Of a DNA stretch of 64,000 nt, positions 1 through 8,834 are shown one piece after another. Position 1 is the stretch's first letter, and each line of letters opens with the position of its first letter. Location of the stretch: the NCBI RefSeq assembly GCF_002943565.1, contig NZ_PJCH01000005.1:310001-374000 (forward strand), given 5' to 3'. The notes under the pieces are model-generated. The model was not told the DNA's origin. It saw only the letters and a program-made list of their open reading frames with translations, and made no database searches. The position numbers were made by a program, and so were the translations under genes. The DNA is from Hyphococcus luteus. Lineage in GTDB: Bacteria; Pseudomonadota; Alphaproteobacteria; Caulobacterales; Parvularculaceae.

Positions 1-386
1 AAAATGTCGCGCTGCCCATGAAAGTCGCGGGCGTTAACCAAAACCAATACCGGGAAGACGTAAGCGAACTCTTAAATTGGGTGGGTTTGGGCGACCGCAT
101 GGACGCCAAGCCGGCGACGTTGTCGGGCGGCGAGAAACAGCGCGTGGCGCTCGCCCGCGCGCTTGTTTCAAAGCCGGATCTCATCCTCGCCGACGAGCCT
201 ACGGGCAATGTCGACCCCGCCATGGGCGAGCGGATTATGAAATTGTTCGTGGAGCTCAATAAACTCGGCGCCGCCGTGATCGTCGCGACGCACGATCTCC
301 ATCTCGTTCAGTCGATCGGCAAGCCGGTGTTAAGAATTGCTAACGGAAAGGTAACGCGCAGCGCCGGGGCGGGCGGCGCCGGATAA
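1..386 (+). CDS. ftsE: Cell division ATP-binding protein FtsE (5' end outside window)
   Basis: This is the C-terminal part of the ABC-type ATPase that works with the membrane protein FtsX at the division septum, where the pair controls peptidoglycan hydrolases. The reading frame is open from base 3 and enters the window in mid-protein (ALPMKVAG), so the Walker A region is missing only because the window starts here. Visible motifs are the ABC signature [15 protein letters not shown], Walker [11 protein letters not shown] and the switch histidine in VATHD. The stop is 2 bp before ftsX, consistent with a joint transcript. ABC family and FtsE assignment rest on these motifs and on the ftsX neighbour. 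Confidence 0.93.
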   Translation, partial: NVALPMKVAGVNQNQYREDVSELLNWVGLGDRMDAKPATLSGGEKQRVALARALVSKPDLILADEPTGNVDPAMGERIMKLFVELNKLGAAVIVATHDLHLVQSIGKPVLRIANGKVTRSAGAGGAG

Positions 387-388
387 TC

Positions 389-1342
389 ATGACGCAGGCG
401 GAAGAAACAAAAAAGCGCGGAAAAAGCGCCGGGGACAAGCCGGCTCGGCGCGGCCTGTTCCGGCGCGGCACGGCGCCGCTCTTGCCGGAAGCGGGCGCTG
501 CGGGCGCGCCGCTCACCGCCGTTATCGCCGTCATGTCGTTTCTGGCCGTGCTCGCCATGGCCACGCTCCTAATCGTCAATCACGCCGCCAGCGAATGGAC
601 GTCGGCCTTGAGATCGGAAATCACCGTCCAGGTGAAAGGCGCAAGCGCCGAGGATATTTCCAACGGCGTCGAGGCCGCCATGCGCGTCCTTAACGACACC
701 GACGGCGTCCTTGAAGCGACAGCGCAGAGCCAGAAAGATTCGGCGGCGCTGCTCGAACCCTGGCTCGGCGAAGGCAATGTGGAGGCCTTCCTCACAATCC
801 CGGCCATTATCGAGGTGAAGGCCTCGCCCGCCCTGCGCGACAATCTCGACCTTTTGCGCAACCGCCTCGCCGCCGCGGCGCCGGGCGCGAGCCTCGACGA
901 TCATGCGCGCTGGCATGACCGGCTCGCCAGCGCCGCGCGCTCCGGACAGGCGCTCGCCTTCGGGGTCTTTCTCCTCGTCATGGGCGCGGCCTGCGCGATT
1001 TCGATCTTCGCCGCCCGCGCCGGGCTCGCCGCCAATCACGAGATCGTCTCCGTCCTGCATCTGGTGGGCGCGACCGACGCCTTCATCGCCGCCGAAGTCC
1101 AGAGACGGTTTTTCATTCTGGGCCTCAGGGGCGCGCTCATCGGACTCGCCGCCGCCCTCGCCGCGCTTGTGCTGGCCGGTCTCGCCGTGCGCGCCGGCGG
1201 CGGCGCGGACAATTTCCTGCCGGATCTGCGGCTCGGCGGCTGGATGGTGTTGTGGCTTGTCACGGCACCGATCGCCACCTGCCTCGTCACCGCGCTCACC
1301 GCGCGGCTGACGGTGCTCAACACGCTCAGCAAACAATATTGA
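389..1342 (+). CDS. ftsX: Cell division protein FtsX
   Basis: This is the membrane partner of FtsE. It carries a basic, cytoplasmic N-terminus of about 45 residues, a first membrane segment (about residues 43-63), an extracytoplasmic domain of about 120 residues, and three further hydrophobic segments (about 190-210, 240-265, 285-305). This is the usual four-segment FtsX topology. The length of 317 residues suits the family. The FtsEX complex is known to transmit ATP hydrolysis to periplasmic hydrolase activators. The start lies 2 bp after the ftsE stop, so the two are very probably translationally linked. Sequence conservation of FtsX is weak, so the call leans on topology plus position. Confidence 0.92.
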   Translation: MTQAEETKKRGKSAGDKPARRGLFRRGTAPLLPEAGAAGAPLTAVIAVMSFLAVLAMATLLIVNHAASEWTSALRSEITVQVKGASAEDISNGVEAAMRVLNDTDGVLEATAQSQKDSAALLEPWLGEGNVEAFLTIPAIIEVKASPALRDNLDLLRNRLAAAAPGASLDDHARWHDRLASAARSGQALAFGVFLLVMGAACAISIFAARAGLAANHEIVSVLHLVGATDAFIAAEVQRRFFILGLRGALIGLAAALAALVLAGLAVRAGGGADNFLPDLRLGGWMVLWLVTAPIATCLVTALTARLTVLNTLSKQY

Positions 1343-1449
1343 ACCGCCGCGTCCGCCCCTGCATGCCGGCGGGGGCATGGCCGAGTGTCGCGTCAAGGTT
1401 AACTGGCGCGGTCGGAATCAATCGGCTATCGTAACGCCGGGCGGCGGTT

Positions 1450-2049
1450 TTGACGGGTAAAACTTTGAAAAAGCTGGTCTCAGCACTGATTTTCCTGGCG
1501 CTCGCCTGGGCCGGCGGGTTCGCCTTCTTTCTCGCCGCCCTGCCAAAGCCGGACGGGGAAAGACCGATCGCAGCGGACGGCATTGTCGTCTATACCGGCG
1601 GCGGCGGCGTCCGGATTTCCTACGCCATGGGCCTGTTGGCGGACGGCGCCGGTCAACGCCTTCTCATCTCCGGCGTTCACCCCGACACCTCTGCGGCGCG
1701 ACTTTCGGAATTCTGGGTCGGTCCGCGCGAGCGGTTCGATTGCTGCGTCGATCTCGGCCGCGAGGCGCTGACCACGGAAGGCAACGCCGACGAACTGAAA
1801 AGCTGGGCCGAAACCCATCGCTACAAGCGCATCATCCTGGTGACGTCCGACTATCACATGCCTCGCGCCGTCGCCGTCACCCATGCGCGCATGAAAGGCA
1901 TCGCCATTACGCCTTATGCGGTCTCCTCCGGCTATATCAGCGAGAACGGGCTGCCCGCCTCCTCCCAGGCCTTCGGCAAGCTCGCCGGCGAATACACCAA
2001 ATATCTCCTGGCGCGCATCAAGGCGCTGATCCCGGCGAACGGCCGCTAG
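1450..2049 (+). CDS. DUF218 (YdcF/SanA/ElyC-type) membrane-anchored protein
   Basis: This is a 199-residue protein with one N-terminal membrane segment (about residues 8-28) and a DUF218 domain. Supporting motifs are VYTGGGGVRISYAMGLLADG near the start of the domain, TTEGNADELKSW, and IILVTSDYHMPRA. Members of this family (SanA, ElyC, YdcF) are linked to envelope integrity and peptidoglycan or lipid-carrier metabolism, but their chemistry is poorly defined. No ATG is suitably placed, so a TTG at 1450 is taken as start; a second TTG at 1465 would also keep the membrane segment. It sits between ftsX and plsC, which supports an envelope role. Confidence 0.8.
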   Translation: MTGKTLKKLVSALIFLALAWAGGFAFFLAALPKPDGERPIAADGIVVYTGGGGVRISYAMGLLADGAGQRLLISGVHPDTSAARLSEFWVGPRERFDCCVDLGREALTTEGNADELKSWAETHRYKRIILVTSDYHMPRAVAVTHARMKGIAITPYAVSSGYISENGLPASSQAFGKLAGEYTKYLLARIKALIPANGR

Positions 2050-2055
2050 TTCAGC

Positions 2056-2799
2056 ATGCTCAGACAGATCCGGTCCGCAGCCTTTGCAGTCTATCTTCCT
2101 GTCATTGTCGTGTTGATGGGCATAGGCTGCATGCCGGTCATGCTGTTCGGCGAGAACGCAGCGCGCGCTACAGTGAAGACTTGGTCGCGTCTTGCGCTTT
2201 TCGGCCTGAAATGGATCGCCGGCGTCTCCTGCCGCATCGAAGGCGCGGAAAACATTCCGCAAGAGGGGGCGCTGATCGCGGCGAACCACCAATCCATGTG
2301 GGAGACGATCGCGCTTTACGCCCTTGCGCCGAAGCCGGTGATGATCCTGAAAAAGGAGCTGACGCGCATCCCCGTCTATGGCTGGTGGGCGCGCGCGGCG
2401 GGCAATGTCACCATCGACCGCAAGGGCGGGGCGAAAGCGCTGCGCGCCATGGCCCGCGCCGCCAAAGCCCATACGGACGCCGGCTGTCAGGTCGTGATTT
2501 TTCCGGAAGGCACGCGTTCCGCGCCCGGCGCGCGCCAGCGCTATCAGCCGGGCGTCGCCGGCATCTATACGACCGCCGAGGCGCCTTGCGTTCCCGCCGC
2601 CCATGACAGCGGACGCTTCTGGCGCCATCCCGGGGGTGAGAAAATTCCCGGCGTCATCACCTTGCGGTTCCTGCCCGCCATCCCGCCCGGCCTTGACCGC
2701 AAGACATTTCTGCGCGAGCTCCAGAGCCGCATCGAAAGCGCCCGGCCCGACCTCGTTGAGGCCAATCTGACGGCGCCTCAAGGAAACGCAAATGGCTGA
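2056..2799 (+). CDS. plsC: 1-acyl-sn-glycerol-3-phosphate acyltransferase (PlsC)
   Basis: PlsC transfers an acyl chain to position 2 of lysophosphatidic acid, giving phosphatidic acid for phospholipid synthesis at the inner membrane. The protein has 247 residues, a hydrophobic N-terminus (about 8-35), acyltransferase block I as NHQSMWE (about residues 75-81, with Glu in place of the usual Asp of HX4D) and block III as FPEGTRS (about 155-161). The Glu variant occurs in related bacterial acyltransferases, so it is not taken as loss of activity. It starts 6 bp after the DUF218 stop and overlaps the next gene by 8 bp, indicating one operon. Confidence 0.92.
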   Translation: MLRQIRSAAFAVYLPVIVVLMGIGCMPVMLFGENAARATVKTWSRLALFGLKWIAGVSCRIEGAENIPQEGALIAANHQSMWETIALYALAPKPVMILKKELTRIPVYGWWARAAGNVTIDRKGGAKALRAMARAAKAHTDAGCQVVIFPEGTRSAPGARQRYQPGVAGIYTTAEAPCVPAAHDSGRFWRHPGGEKIPGVITLRFLPAIPPGLDRKTFLRELQSRIESARPDLVEANLTAPQGNANG

Positions 2800-3772
2800 C
2801 GCCCCCATCCGACTGAAACGCCGCTGGCTCTACATTCCCTTCGCCGTCGCGGCCGTCATCGTCGCCGGCTACTGGCTGCTCTGGCGCGCCGGCGCGGCGG
2901 AAATGAAGAAAGGCGTCGCCGACTGGGTCGAGGATCAGCGCAACGCCGGGTTCGAGGTCAGCCATGGCGCGCTCAAGGCCGAAGGCTTTCCGTTTTTCCT
3001 GCGCGTCCATGTGGCGACGCCGGAGATCGCCGCGCCAGGCGTCTGGCGCTGGCGCACCGAACGGCTGACGCTCGACGCGCTGCCGTACGATCTCAACCGG
3101 CTGATCTTTTCCGTACGCAGCGAACAGCATGTGGAGACGGCGGACTATGGCGCCTGGCGCGTCAACGCCGACGATTTCCGTTTTTCCATCGCCAATGACA
3201 AAGCGCGCGGTTGGGTCTTCGCCATGAATGTCGGCGACGCCCATGCGGTGCGCGATGAAGATAATGCCAACGCCGCCGTTGAACAGCTTGTCTTCGACCT
3301 AGCGCCCTCCGCCGAGGATCCGGCCATGCTGGTCTTAAGCCTCGCCGCGGCGAACATCAAAGCCGCCGCGCCCGATGGCGCATTTCGTTTGAACGGCGTG
3401 CAAACCGTCATGGCCGCAACACAAACGCAAGCGCTCGGCGATGCGGACCGCTGGCGTCAGGCCGGCGGCGAATTCATCATCAACGGCTTCAATGCCCAGC
3501 TTGACGAGGCGAAACTATCCGTCGCCGGAACATTATCGCTCGACGCGGCGCGCCATCCGAAAGGCGCGCTCAAGACGGAGATCGTCGCGCCCGAATCTTT
3601 CGTGAAAGCCCTGTCGCAGCTTGGGTTGATGAGCGAGGAAGAAGCGGACAGCGCCGGCGCGGCCCTGACGCTCGCCGCCATTGCGGGCGGCGGCAAAATC
3701 TCGGCGCCCATTGAGTTTAACGGCGGCGCGGCGCATCTCGCCGGGGTCAAAATTTTTGAGATGGAGAATTAG
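2792..3772 (+). CDS. DUF2125 domain-containing protein
   Basis: This is a 326-residue protein with an N-terminal membrane anchor (about residues 13-31) and a long extracytoplasmic domain of the DUF2125 family, typical of alphaproteobacteria. The domain is recognised from the opening WVEDQRNAGFEVSHG and GFPFFLRVHV motifs. The function of the family is unknown; the beta-rich repetitive appearance resembles lipid-transfer or AsmA-like envelope proteins, which is only an inference. The start overlaps plsC by 8 bp, so it probably belongs to the same transcript. Its stop overlaps the convergent MarR gene by 4 bp. Confidence 0.8.
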   Translation: MADAPIRLKRRWLYIPFAVAAVIVAGYWLLWRAGAAEMKKGVADWVEDQRNAGFEVSHGALKAEGFPFFLRVHVATPEIAAPGVWRWRTERLTLDALPYDLNRLIFSVRSEQHVETADYGAWRVNADDFRFSIANDKARGWVFAMNVGDAHAVRDEDNANAAVEQLVFDLAPSAEDPAMLVLSLAAANIKAAAPDGAFRLNGVQTVMAATQTQALGDADRWRQAGGEFIINGFNAQLDEAKLSVAGTLSLDAARHPKGALKTEIVAPESFVKALSQLGLMSEEEADSAGAALTLAAIAGGGKISAPIEFNGGAAHLAGVKIFEMEN

Positions 3773-4122
3773 CCGTACATGGCGCCGAGCGCAGGCTCTT
3801 CCGTCTGCGCTTCCACCAGCCGCGCGAAACTGTCGAGATAAATGGCGCCGTCAGCGGTTTTCTGAACGATCACGATGCGCTTGTCGTTCATGTCGCGCAC
3901 GCGCTTGATGAAGCCGAGAATGGAAAGCGCGTCGAGGGCGCGGGAAATCGCCGGCTTTGGCACGTTGAGATCGCGGGCCAGCGCGCGCACCGTATGGGGG
4001 CCGGGCTTTAAATAGACCGTCAGCAGGATCGCCCATTGGCGCATGGATAAATCCGGACTGTCCGCGCGCACGGCGTCGCACATGACTTCCCGCCAGCTTG
4101 TCAAATGATCCGTCGCCGCCAT
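3769..4122 (-). CDS. MarR family transcriptional regulator
   Basis: This is a short (117-residue) winged-helix DNA-binding protein of the MarR type. The motif LSMRQWAILLTVYL is followed by the recognition region VRALARDLNVPKPAISRALDAL (split over helices 3 and 4, about residues 45-66) and the wing with FIKRVRDMNDKRIVIV, whose DKR is characteristic of MarR wings. The family usually forms dimers that release DNA on binding small phenolic ligands or on cysteine oxidation. The divergent neighbour at higher coordinates is on the same strand (aminopeptidase), so no obvious target gene is adjacent. The ligand and target are unknown. Confidence 0.85.
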   Translation of the reverse strand: MAATDHLTSWREVMCDAVRADSPDLSMRQWAILLTVYLKPGPHTVRALARDLNVPKPAISRALDALSILGFIKRVRDMNDKRIVIVQKTADGAIYLDSFARLVEAQTEEPALGAMYG

Positions 4123-4195
4123 CGCCCGGCCTTACGCCCTTCCTGTGGAAACCAAGCTTTATGCTTGCAACCGTTCGGCCGGAAAGGGCAAGGCC

Positions 4196-5566
4196 CTATT
4201 GGGCGGGATAGCGGTCCTTAAGCACGCCGAAGAGGGCGCGAATCGTCTGCGCCTCCCCGCCGGCGGGGCGCCCGGGCGCGGCTTTGGGCCGCCAGGCGTA
4301 AATGTCGAAATGCATCCAGCTTGCGGCTTCGCCGGCGAATTTCTTCAAAAACAGGGCCGCCGTCACAGACCCCGCAAAAGACCCGCCTGAAATGTGATTC
4401 ACATCGGCGATCTGCGAGGACAGCATTGATTCGTAACCGCGCCAGAGCGGCATCCGCCAGACCGGATCGGCGGCGCGGGCGGCGGCGGCCTGAAGATTTT
4501 CGGCCAGCGCCTCATCGTCGCAATAAAAGGGCGCAAGTTCGGGCCCCAGCGCGACCCGGGCGGCGCCGGTGAGCGTCGCCAACGAGATCATCAGTTCCGG
4601 CTCCTCCTCGCCGCCGAGCGTCAGCGCATCGGCGAGAATGAGCCGCCCCTCCGCATCGGTGTTGCCGATTTCGACGGTGAGGCCTTTGCGGCTTTTGAGA
4701 ATGTCGCCAGGGCGGAAGGAATCGCCGGAAATCGCATTCTCCACCGCCGGAACGATCGCGCGCAACCGAACTTTGAGCCCGGCGCTCATGATCATGCCCG
4801 CCAGCGCCAGAACATGCGCCGCGCCGCCCATGTCCTTTTTCATGATCGCCATGCCGCCGGCGCCCTTAATGTTGAGCCCGCCCGAATCGAAGGTCACGCC
4901 CTTGCCCACAAGGGTCAGCTTGGGCGCATGCGCGTCGCCCCAGGTCATGTCGATAAGGCGGGGCGCGGCCTTCGCCGCCCTCCCCACCGCATGGACCATG
5001 GGAAAATTTTCAGCGAGGAGATCGTCACCGACAATAACGTCGATCTGCGCGCCATGGGCTTCAGCGAGATTGCGCGCCGCCTGCTCCAGCGCGGCCGGAC
5101 CCATGTCGCCGGCCGGCGTGTTGACGAGATCGCGTGCGAGAAAGACGGCTTCGCCCGCGCGCCGCGCCGCCTCTGCGTCTGCATTCTCCGGCGCAATCAG
5201 GCGCGCCTCGGCGGACTTTTGCTCCTTATAGCGGTCGAAGCGATAGCCGCCCATGAGCCAGGCGAGAGCCGCCAATGTCGCCGCATCGGGCTCAAGCGGG
5301 TCCGCCAGAACATAATCGCCTTTGGGCAGTTTTTCCGCCGCAGCCGCAAAAATAAACGGATCGCTTTCGTCGCCGAGACCGATGACCGCGGCGGCGCCAT
5401 CGGTGAAAACGCCGCCCGCCTCGCCGGTGAAGCCGTTGGCGCGCGCCAGCTCTTTCAACGAGGCCGGGGCGTCGCTTTCATCAAGCGCGCCGTCGCGCAC
5501 GGCATGGATCTTTTTCGCCGCATCCGCAGCGTTTTTTTCATAGTCGCTTAACAGGTTCCCGCTCAT
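4196..5566 (-). CDS. Leucyl aminopeptidase family protein (peptidase M17)
   Basis: This cytosolic metallo-aminopeptidase removes N-terminal residues from peptides. At 456 residues it has the usual two-domain M17 plan. The C-terminal catalytic domain shows GKGVTFDSGGLNIK (about 221-234), KKDMGGAA (about 243-250) and the signature NTDAEGRL (302-309), which together supply the two-metal ligands and the catalytic lysine and arginine. It is transcribed away from the TadD-like lipoprotein gene, with 132 bp between the two start codons. Substrate preference cannot be read from the sequence, so no pepA/pepB symbol is given. Confidence 0.92.
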   Translation of the reverse strand: MSGNLLSDYEKNAADAAKKIHAVRDGALDESDAPASLKELARANGFTGEAGGVFTDGAAAVIGLGDESDPFIFAAAAEKLPKGDYVLADPLEPDAATLAALAWLMGGYRFDRYKEQKSAEARLIAPENADAEAARRAGEAVFLARDLVNTPAGDMGPAALEQAARNLAEAHGAQIDVIVGDDLLAENFPMVHAVGRAAKAAPRLIDMTWGDAHAPKLTLVGKGVTFDSGGLNIKGAGGMAIMKKDMGGAAHVLALAGMIMSAGLKVRLRAIVPAVENAISGDSFRPGDILKSRKGLTVEIGNTDAEGRLILADALTLGGEEEPELMISLATLTGAARVALGPELAPFYCDDEALAENLQAAAARAADPVWRMPLWRGYESMLSSQIADVNHISGGSFAGSVTAALFLKKFAGEAASWMHFDIYAWRPKAAPGRPAGGEAQTIRALFGVLKDRYPAQ

Positions 5567-5698
5567 GAATATTCCGTTAACTTACCAATTTCGAATCCGG
5601 TTAGATTGGACATTAATCATACGGTTAAGCCTTTATTGAATTCCTTGCGCCACCATGGCGGGCGAAAATCCACATGGAATTCCTTGAGGCGCAAACCC

Positions 5699-6709
5699 AT
5701 GCTTAACGCATCCAAGCTTGCAACGAAACAACTTCTTGTCACCGGCGCGGCGCTTTTGCTGCCTGCCTGCGCGTCTTCTCCGCAAACGGCGTCAAAAGGC
5801 GCGAGCCACGGCGACTATGAAGATGCAATCGGCGTTTATTCCGATCCTACAGTCGCCGAAGGCATGGATCCCATCGCCGCAGCGGCTTTTTGGGGCACGC
5901 GCTACAACACCGATCAGTCGGATCCCAATGTCGCGGTGAACTTTTCGAAATCCCTGCGCAAGATCGGCTCCAATGAAGAGGCCGTCAGCGTGATGCAGAA
6001 AGCCGCAAACCTTCATCAGGACAACGGTGCCGTCAGCCTTGAATACGGCAAGGTGCTGGTTGAAAGCGGCCGCGCCTTTGAAGCGGTGCGCTATCTTGAA
6101 ACCGCCGTCGCCAAGGCGCCGACGGACTGGCGCGCCCTTTCCGCCTATGGCGTCGCTCTCGATCAAATCGGCGAACATGACGCGGCCCGCGCCAAATATG
6201 ACCGCGCGCTCGCCATGGCGCCGGGCGAAGTCATGCTGCTCAACAATAAGGGCCTTTCCTTCGCGCTGGACGGCAATCTTTCCATGGCGCGCGCCACCCT
6301 GCGCCAGGCCACGACGAACGCCGGCGCCAATGCGCGCATCCGCCAGAACCTTGCGCTGGTGCTCGCTCTTTCCGGCGAGATGCGCGAAGCCGAGCGCCTG
6401 GCGCGCTCCGATCTGCCGCCGCTTGTCGCCGACAACAATATCGACGTCTATCGCCAGCTGATGAACCAGCCCGCTTATTGGGATCAATATGCGGCGAGCG
6501 ATGTCGAGACGCCGGATTTCGACGACGCGCCCGCCGCGCCGCTTTCGCCGTCGACGAAGCCCGAGCTTCAGGAAGAAAAAGCGCCGGAAGAAAAAGAAGA
6601 AAAATCCAACAGCGCGCCCGTCGCGCTGATTGAAGTCGCGCCGGTGACCAATGCTTCGATGACCGAAGACGAAACCGGCGTCGAGCTGAAAACCGACGAC
6701 GCCGAATAA
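5699..6709 (+). CDS. TadD-like tetratricopeptide repeat lipoprotein
   Basis: This is a 336-residue protein with a lipoprotein signal (about residues 1-20) ending in the lipobox LLPAC, so it should be lipidated at Cys20 or thereabouts and held at a membrane. Several TPR units follow (about residues 60-240), for example AFEAVRYLETAVAKAPTDW and QNLALVLALSGEMREAERLA. The last unit is typical of TadD, an assembly lipoprotein of Flp/Tad pili, but no other tad gene is nearby, so a TadD role is not established. The C-terminal 90 residues are acidic and low-complexity (EEKAPEEKEEKS). An ATG at 5699 is chosen because it gives the signal peptide; an upstream TTG would not. Confidence 0.8.
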   Translation: MLNASKLATKQLLVTGAALLLPACASSPQTASKGASHGDYEDAIGVYSDPTVAEGMDPIAAAAFWGTRYNTDQSDPNVAVNFSKSLRKIGSNEEAVSVMQKAANLHQDNGAVSLEYGKVLVESGRAFEAVRYLETAVAKAPTDWRALSAYGVALDQIGEHDAARAKYDRALAMAPGEVMLLNNKGLSFALDGNLSMARATLRQATTNAGANARIRQNLALVLALSGEMREAERLARSDLPPLVADNNIDVYRQLMNQPAYWDQYAASDVETPDFDDAPAAPLSPSTKPELQEEKAPEEKEEKSNSAPVALIEVAPVTNASMTEDETGVELKTDDAE

Positions 6710-6766
6710 TCGACCGGCCCAGGGGGTCGATCGCTCGCGCTCGCGTATCAGCGCACATTGCGTGAG

Positions 6767-6796
6767 ACCGCTCCGGACAGGGTTCGGAGCGGTTTT
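6767..6796 (+). terminator. Rho-independent terminator after the TPR lipoprotein gene
   Basis: The 9-bp arms ACCGCTCCG and CGGAGCGGT are separated by 9 bases and followed by TTTTC. This lies 58 bp after the stop codon and before the Nramp start, separating the two transcripts. Confidence 0.75.
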
Positions 6797-6858
6797 CGCA
6801 TTTAAGAACCGCCGCGCGGCGTTCGCTTTTCGCGAAGCTTGAGGCTAGTCTCTCGCCC

Positions 6859-8076
6859 ATGTTGAAACGCTTTCGTGCAATCGGTCCCGGCGCGCTCACC
6901 GCCGCGGCCTTCATCGGCCCGGGGACGGTGACGACCGCGACCGTCGCCGGCGCGGCTTATGGCTATGCGCTCGCCTGGGCGCTGGTTTTCGCCACCATCG
7001 CCGCCGTCATTTTACAGGAAACGGCCGCGCGACTCGGCGTCGTCGCGCGGCTCGGCCTCGGCGAAGCGATTATGCAGCGCTTCTCCGAAACGCCGATTCT
7101 GAAATGGATTTCAGGCGCGCTCATTATCGCCGCTCTCTTCATCGGCAACGCCGCCTATGAGGGCGGCAATATCGCCGGCGCCGTTCTCGGGCTGCAGGCG
7201 GCCGCGCCCGGCTTCGCCTCGCGCGGCGTTCTCGCCGCTGTCATCGCGCTCGCCGCCGGCGCCATTCTTCTTTTCGGCGGCTATCGCATGATCGAAAAAG
7301 TGCTGATCTTCGCCGTCCTCCTCATGACATTGGCCTTTGCGACGGCGCTTTTCATCATCGGTCCCGACTGGGGCGCCCTCATCAAAGGCGCGTTCATTCC
7401 CTATATTCCTTTCGGCGCGTTCCCGCTGGTGCTCGGTCTCATCGGCACGACCATCGTGCCTTACAATCTCTTTCTCCACGCCGCGGCCGCGCGTAAAAGA
7501 TGGCAAGGCCCGGAAGGCTTGAGCGAGGCGCGATTCGACGCGCGGCTTTCCATCGGCGTCGGCGGCGTGGTTTCGATCCTCGTTCTGTCCACGGCGGCGG
7601 CGAGTCTATTCGGGACCGGAACCGTGATCGCCAACGTCGGGGACATGGCCCGCCAGCTCGAGCCCGCCTTCGGCGCCGCCGCGACCTGGCTCATCGCCCT
7701 CGGCCTGTTCGCGGCTGGCCTTTCCTCGGCGATCACGGCGCCGCTGGCCACCGGTTTCGCCGCGGCGGAGCTTTTCGGGTTTGAAAGCGATCCGAAAGCA
7801 GCGAAATTCCGCCTTGTCGCCGGCGTCGTCCTTCTTGCCGGCGCAATCGTCGCCGTCACCGGCGCCAAGCCCGTCGAAGTCATTCTCTTTGCGCAAATCG
7901 CCAACGGATTGCTCTTGCCGATTATCGCCACATTCCTACTTTATGCAGCAAACAACAAGAAGCTTCTTGGCGCGAACGCCAACGGGCTTCTCGCGAACGC
8001 CGCCGGCATTCTGGTGACGCTGATCGCCGCCATGCTGGGCCTTCGCGGAATCTTGCGCGCGCTCGGAGTGATGTAA
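6859..8076 (+). CDS. Nramp (SLC11)-like transporter of the 5-oxoprolinase operon
   Basis: This is a 405-residue integral membrane protein with about 11 hydrophobic segments and an Nramp fold signature. The canonical metal site is altered: the TM1 motif DPGN reads IGPGTVTT (about residues 19-26) and the TM6 motif MPH reads VPYNLFLHA (about 198-206), so the Asp, Asn and Met ligands of the metal-transporting members are gone. The stop codon overlaps the pxpA start (TAATG), tying it to 5-oxoproline hydrolysis. A carrier of this type (YcsG) accompanies the same enzymes in Bacillus subtilis. The likely cargo is therefore 5-oxoproline or a related small organic acid rather than Mn2+; this is inference. 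Confidence 0.82.
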   Translation: MLKRFRAIGPGALTAAAFIGPGTVTTATVAGAAYGYALAWALVFATIAAVILQETAARLGVVARLGLGEAIMQRFSETPILKWISGALIIAALFIGNAAYEGGNIAGAVLGLQAAAPGFASRGVLAAVIALAAGAILLFGGYRMIEKVLIFAVLLMTLAFATALFIIGPDWGALIKGAFIPYIPFGAFPLVLGLIGTTIVPYNLFLHAAAARKRWQGPEGLSEARFDARLSIGVGGVVSILVLSTAAASLFGTGTVIANVGDMARQLEPAFGAAATWLIALGLFAAGLSSAITAPLATGFAAAELFGFESDPKAAKFRLVAGVVLLAGAIVAVTGAKPVEVILFAQIANGLLLPIIATFLLYAANNKKLLGANANGLLANAAGILVTLIAAMLGLRGILRALGVM

Positions 8077-8834
8077 TGCGCATCATCGATCTTAACGCCG
8101 ATATGGGCGAATATGCGAATGAAGCGGAAGAAGAAAACGAAGCTGCGATTATGCCGCTCGTCTCTTCCTGCTCTATCGCCTGCGGCGGGCACGCCGGCGA
8201 CGAGGACACCATGCGCGCAACGGCAAAGCGCGCCAAAGTCCATGACGTCGGCATCGGCGCTCATCCTTCCTATCCCGACCGGGAAGGTTTCGGGCGACGC
8301 AGCCTCCTCTTTGACGACGACCACCTTCTCTCGGCTTTGAAAGGCCAGATCGCCGCACTTAAAATAATTCTGGATGAAGAAGATGCGCCGCTCGCCCATG
8401 TAAAACCCCATGGCGCGCTTTATAACGACGCCGCCAGGGAGCTTTCCCTGGCGCGTCTTGTCGCCGAGGCAGCGCATGACATTCTGGAGGGCGGCGCCAT
8501 TCTTGTGGGCCCGCCGGGCTCCGCGCTCGAAGCGGCAGCAAAAGAAAAAGAGCTTCGCTTTGCCGCGGAAGGTTTTGTGGACCGTCTTTATCGCGCCTCC
8601 GGCGCGCTGACGCCTCGGAGCGAACCAGGCGCCGTGCTGGCCGATATGGCGGCGCGCGCGGAACAGGCGCTCGCCATCGCCCAAGGCGGCGAACTGTCCG
8701 CCTCGGACGGGTCGCTTATCATCGCCGCGCATACGCTGTGCATTCACAGCGATTCGCCGGGCGCCGCAGAGACCGCAAAGGCGGTGCGCAGCGCGCTTGA
8801 ACGCGCGGGCTTTTCCATACGGTCTTTCGCATGA
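8076..8834 (+). CDS. pxpA: 5-oxoprolinase subunit PxpA (LamB/YcsF family)
   Basis: PxpA is one subunit of the bacterial ATP-dependent 5-oxoprolinase PxpABC, which opens 5-oxo-L-proline (pyroglutamate, a spontaneous glutamine/glutathione by-product) to L-glutamate. The 252-residue protein shows all family motifs in order: DLNADMGE at the start, SIACGGHAGD (about 33-42), GAHPSYPD (about 61-68), HVKPHGALYN (about 108-117) and CIHSDSPG near the C-terminus. The length matches the family. The first base of its ATG is the last base of the Nramp stop codon, and its end overlaps pxpB by 4 bp, so all four genes are translationally coupled. Confidence 0.95.
   Translation: MRIIDLNADMGEYANEAEEENEAAIMPLVSSCSIACGGHAGDEDTMRATAKRAKVHDVGIGAHPSYPDREGFGRRSLLFDDDHLLSALKGQIAALKIILDEEDAPLAHVKPHGALYNDAARELSLARLVAEAAHDILEGGAILVGPPGSALEAAAKEKELRFAAEGFVDRLYRASGALTPRSEPGAVLADMAARAEQALAIAQGGELSASDGSLIIAAHTLCIHSDSPGAAETAKAVRSALERAGFSIRSFA

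Noticed and set aside
2490-2510. Inactive PlsC because HX4D reads HX4E
   Set aside because: Glu at this position occurs in related bacterial acyltransferases and the FPEGTRS block is intact.
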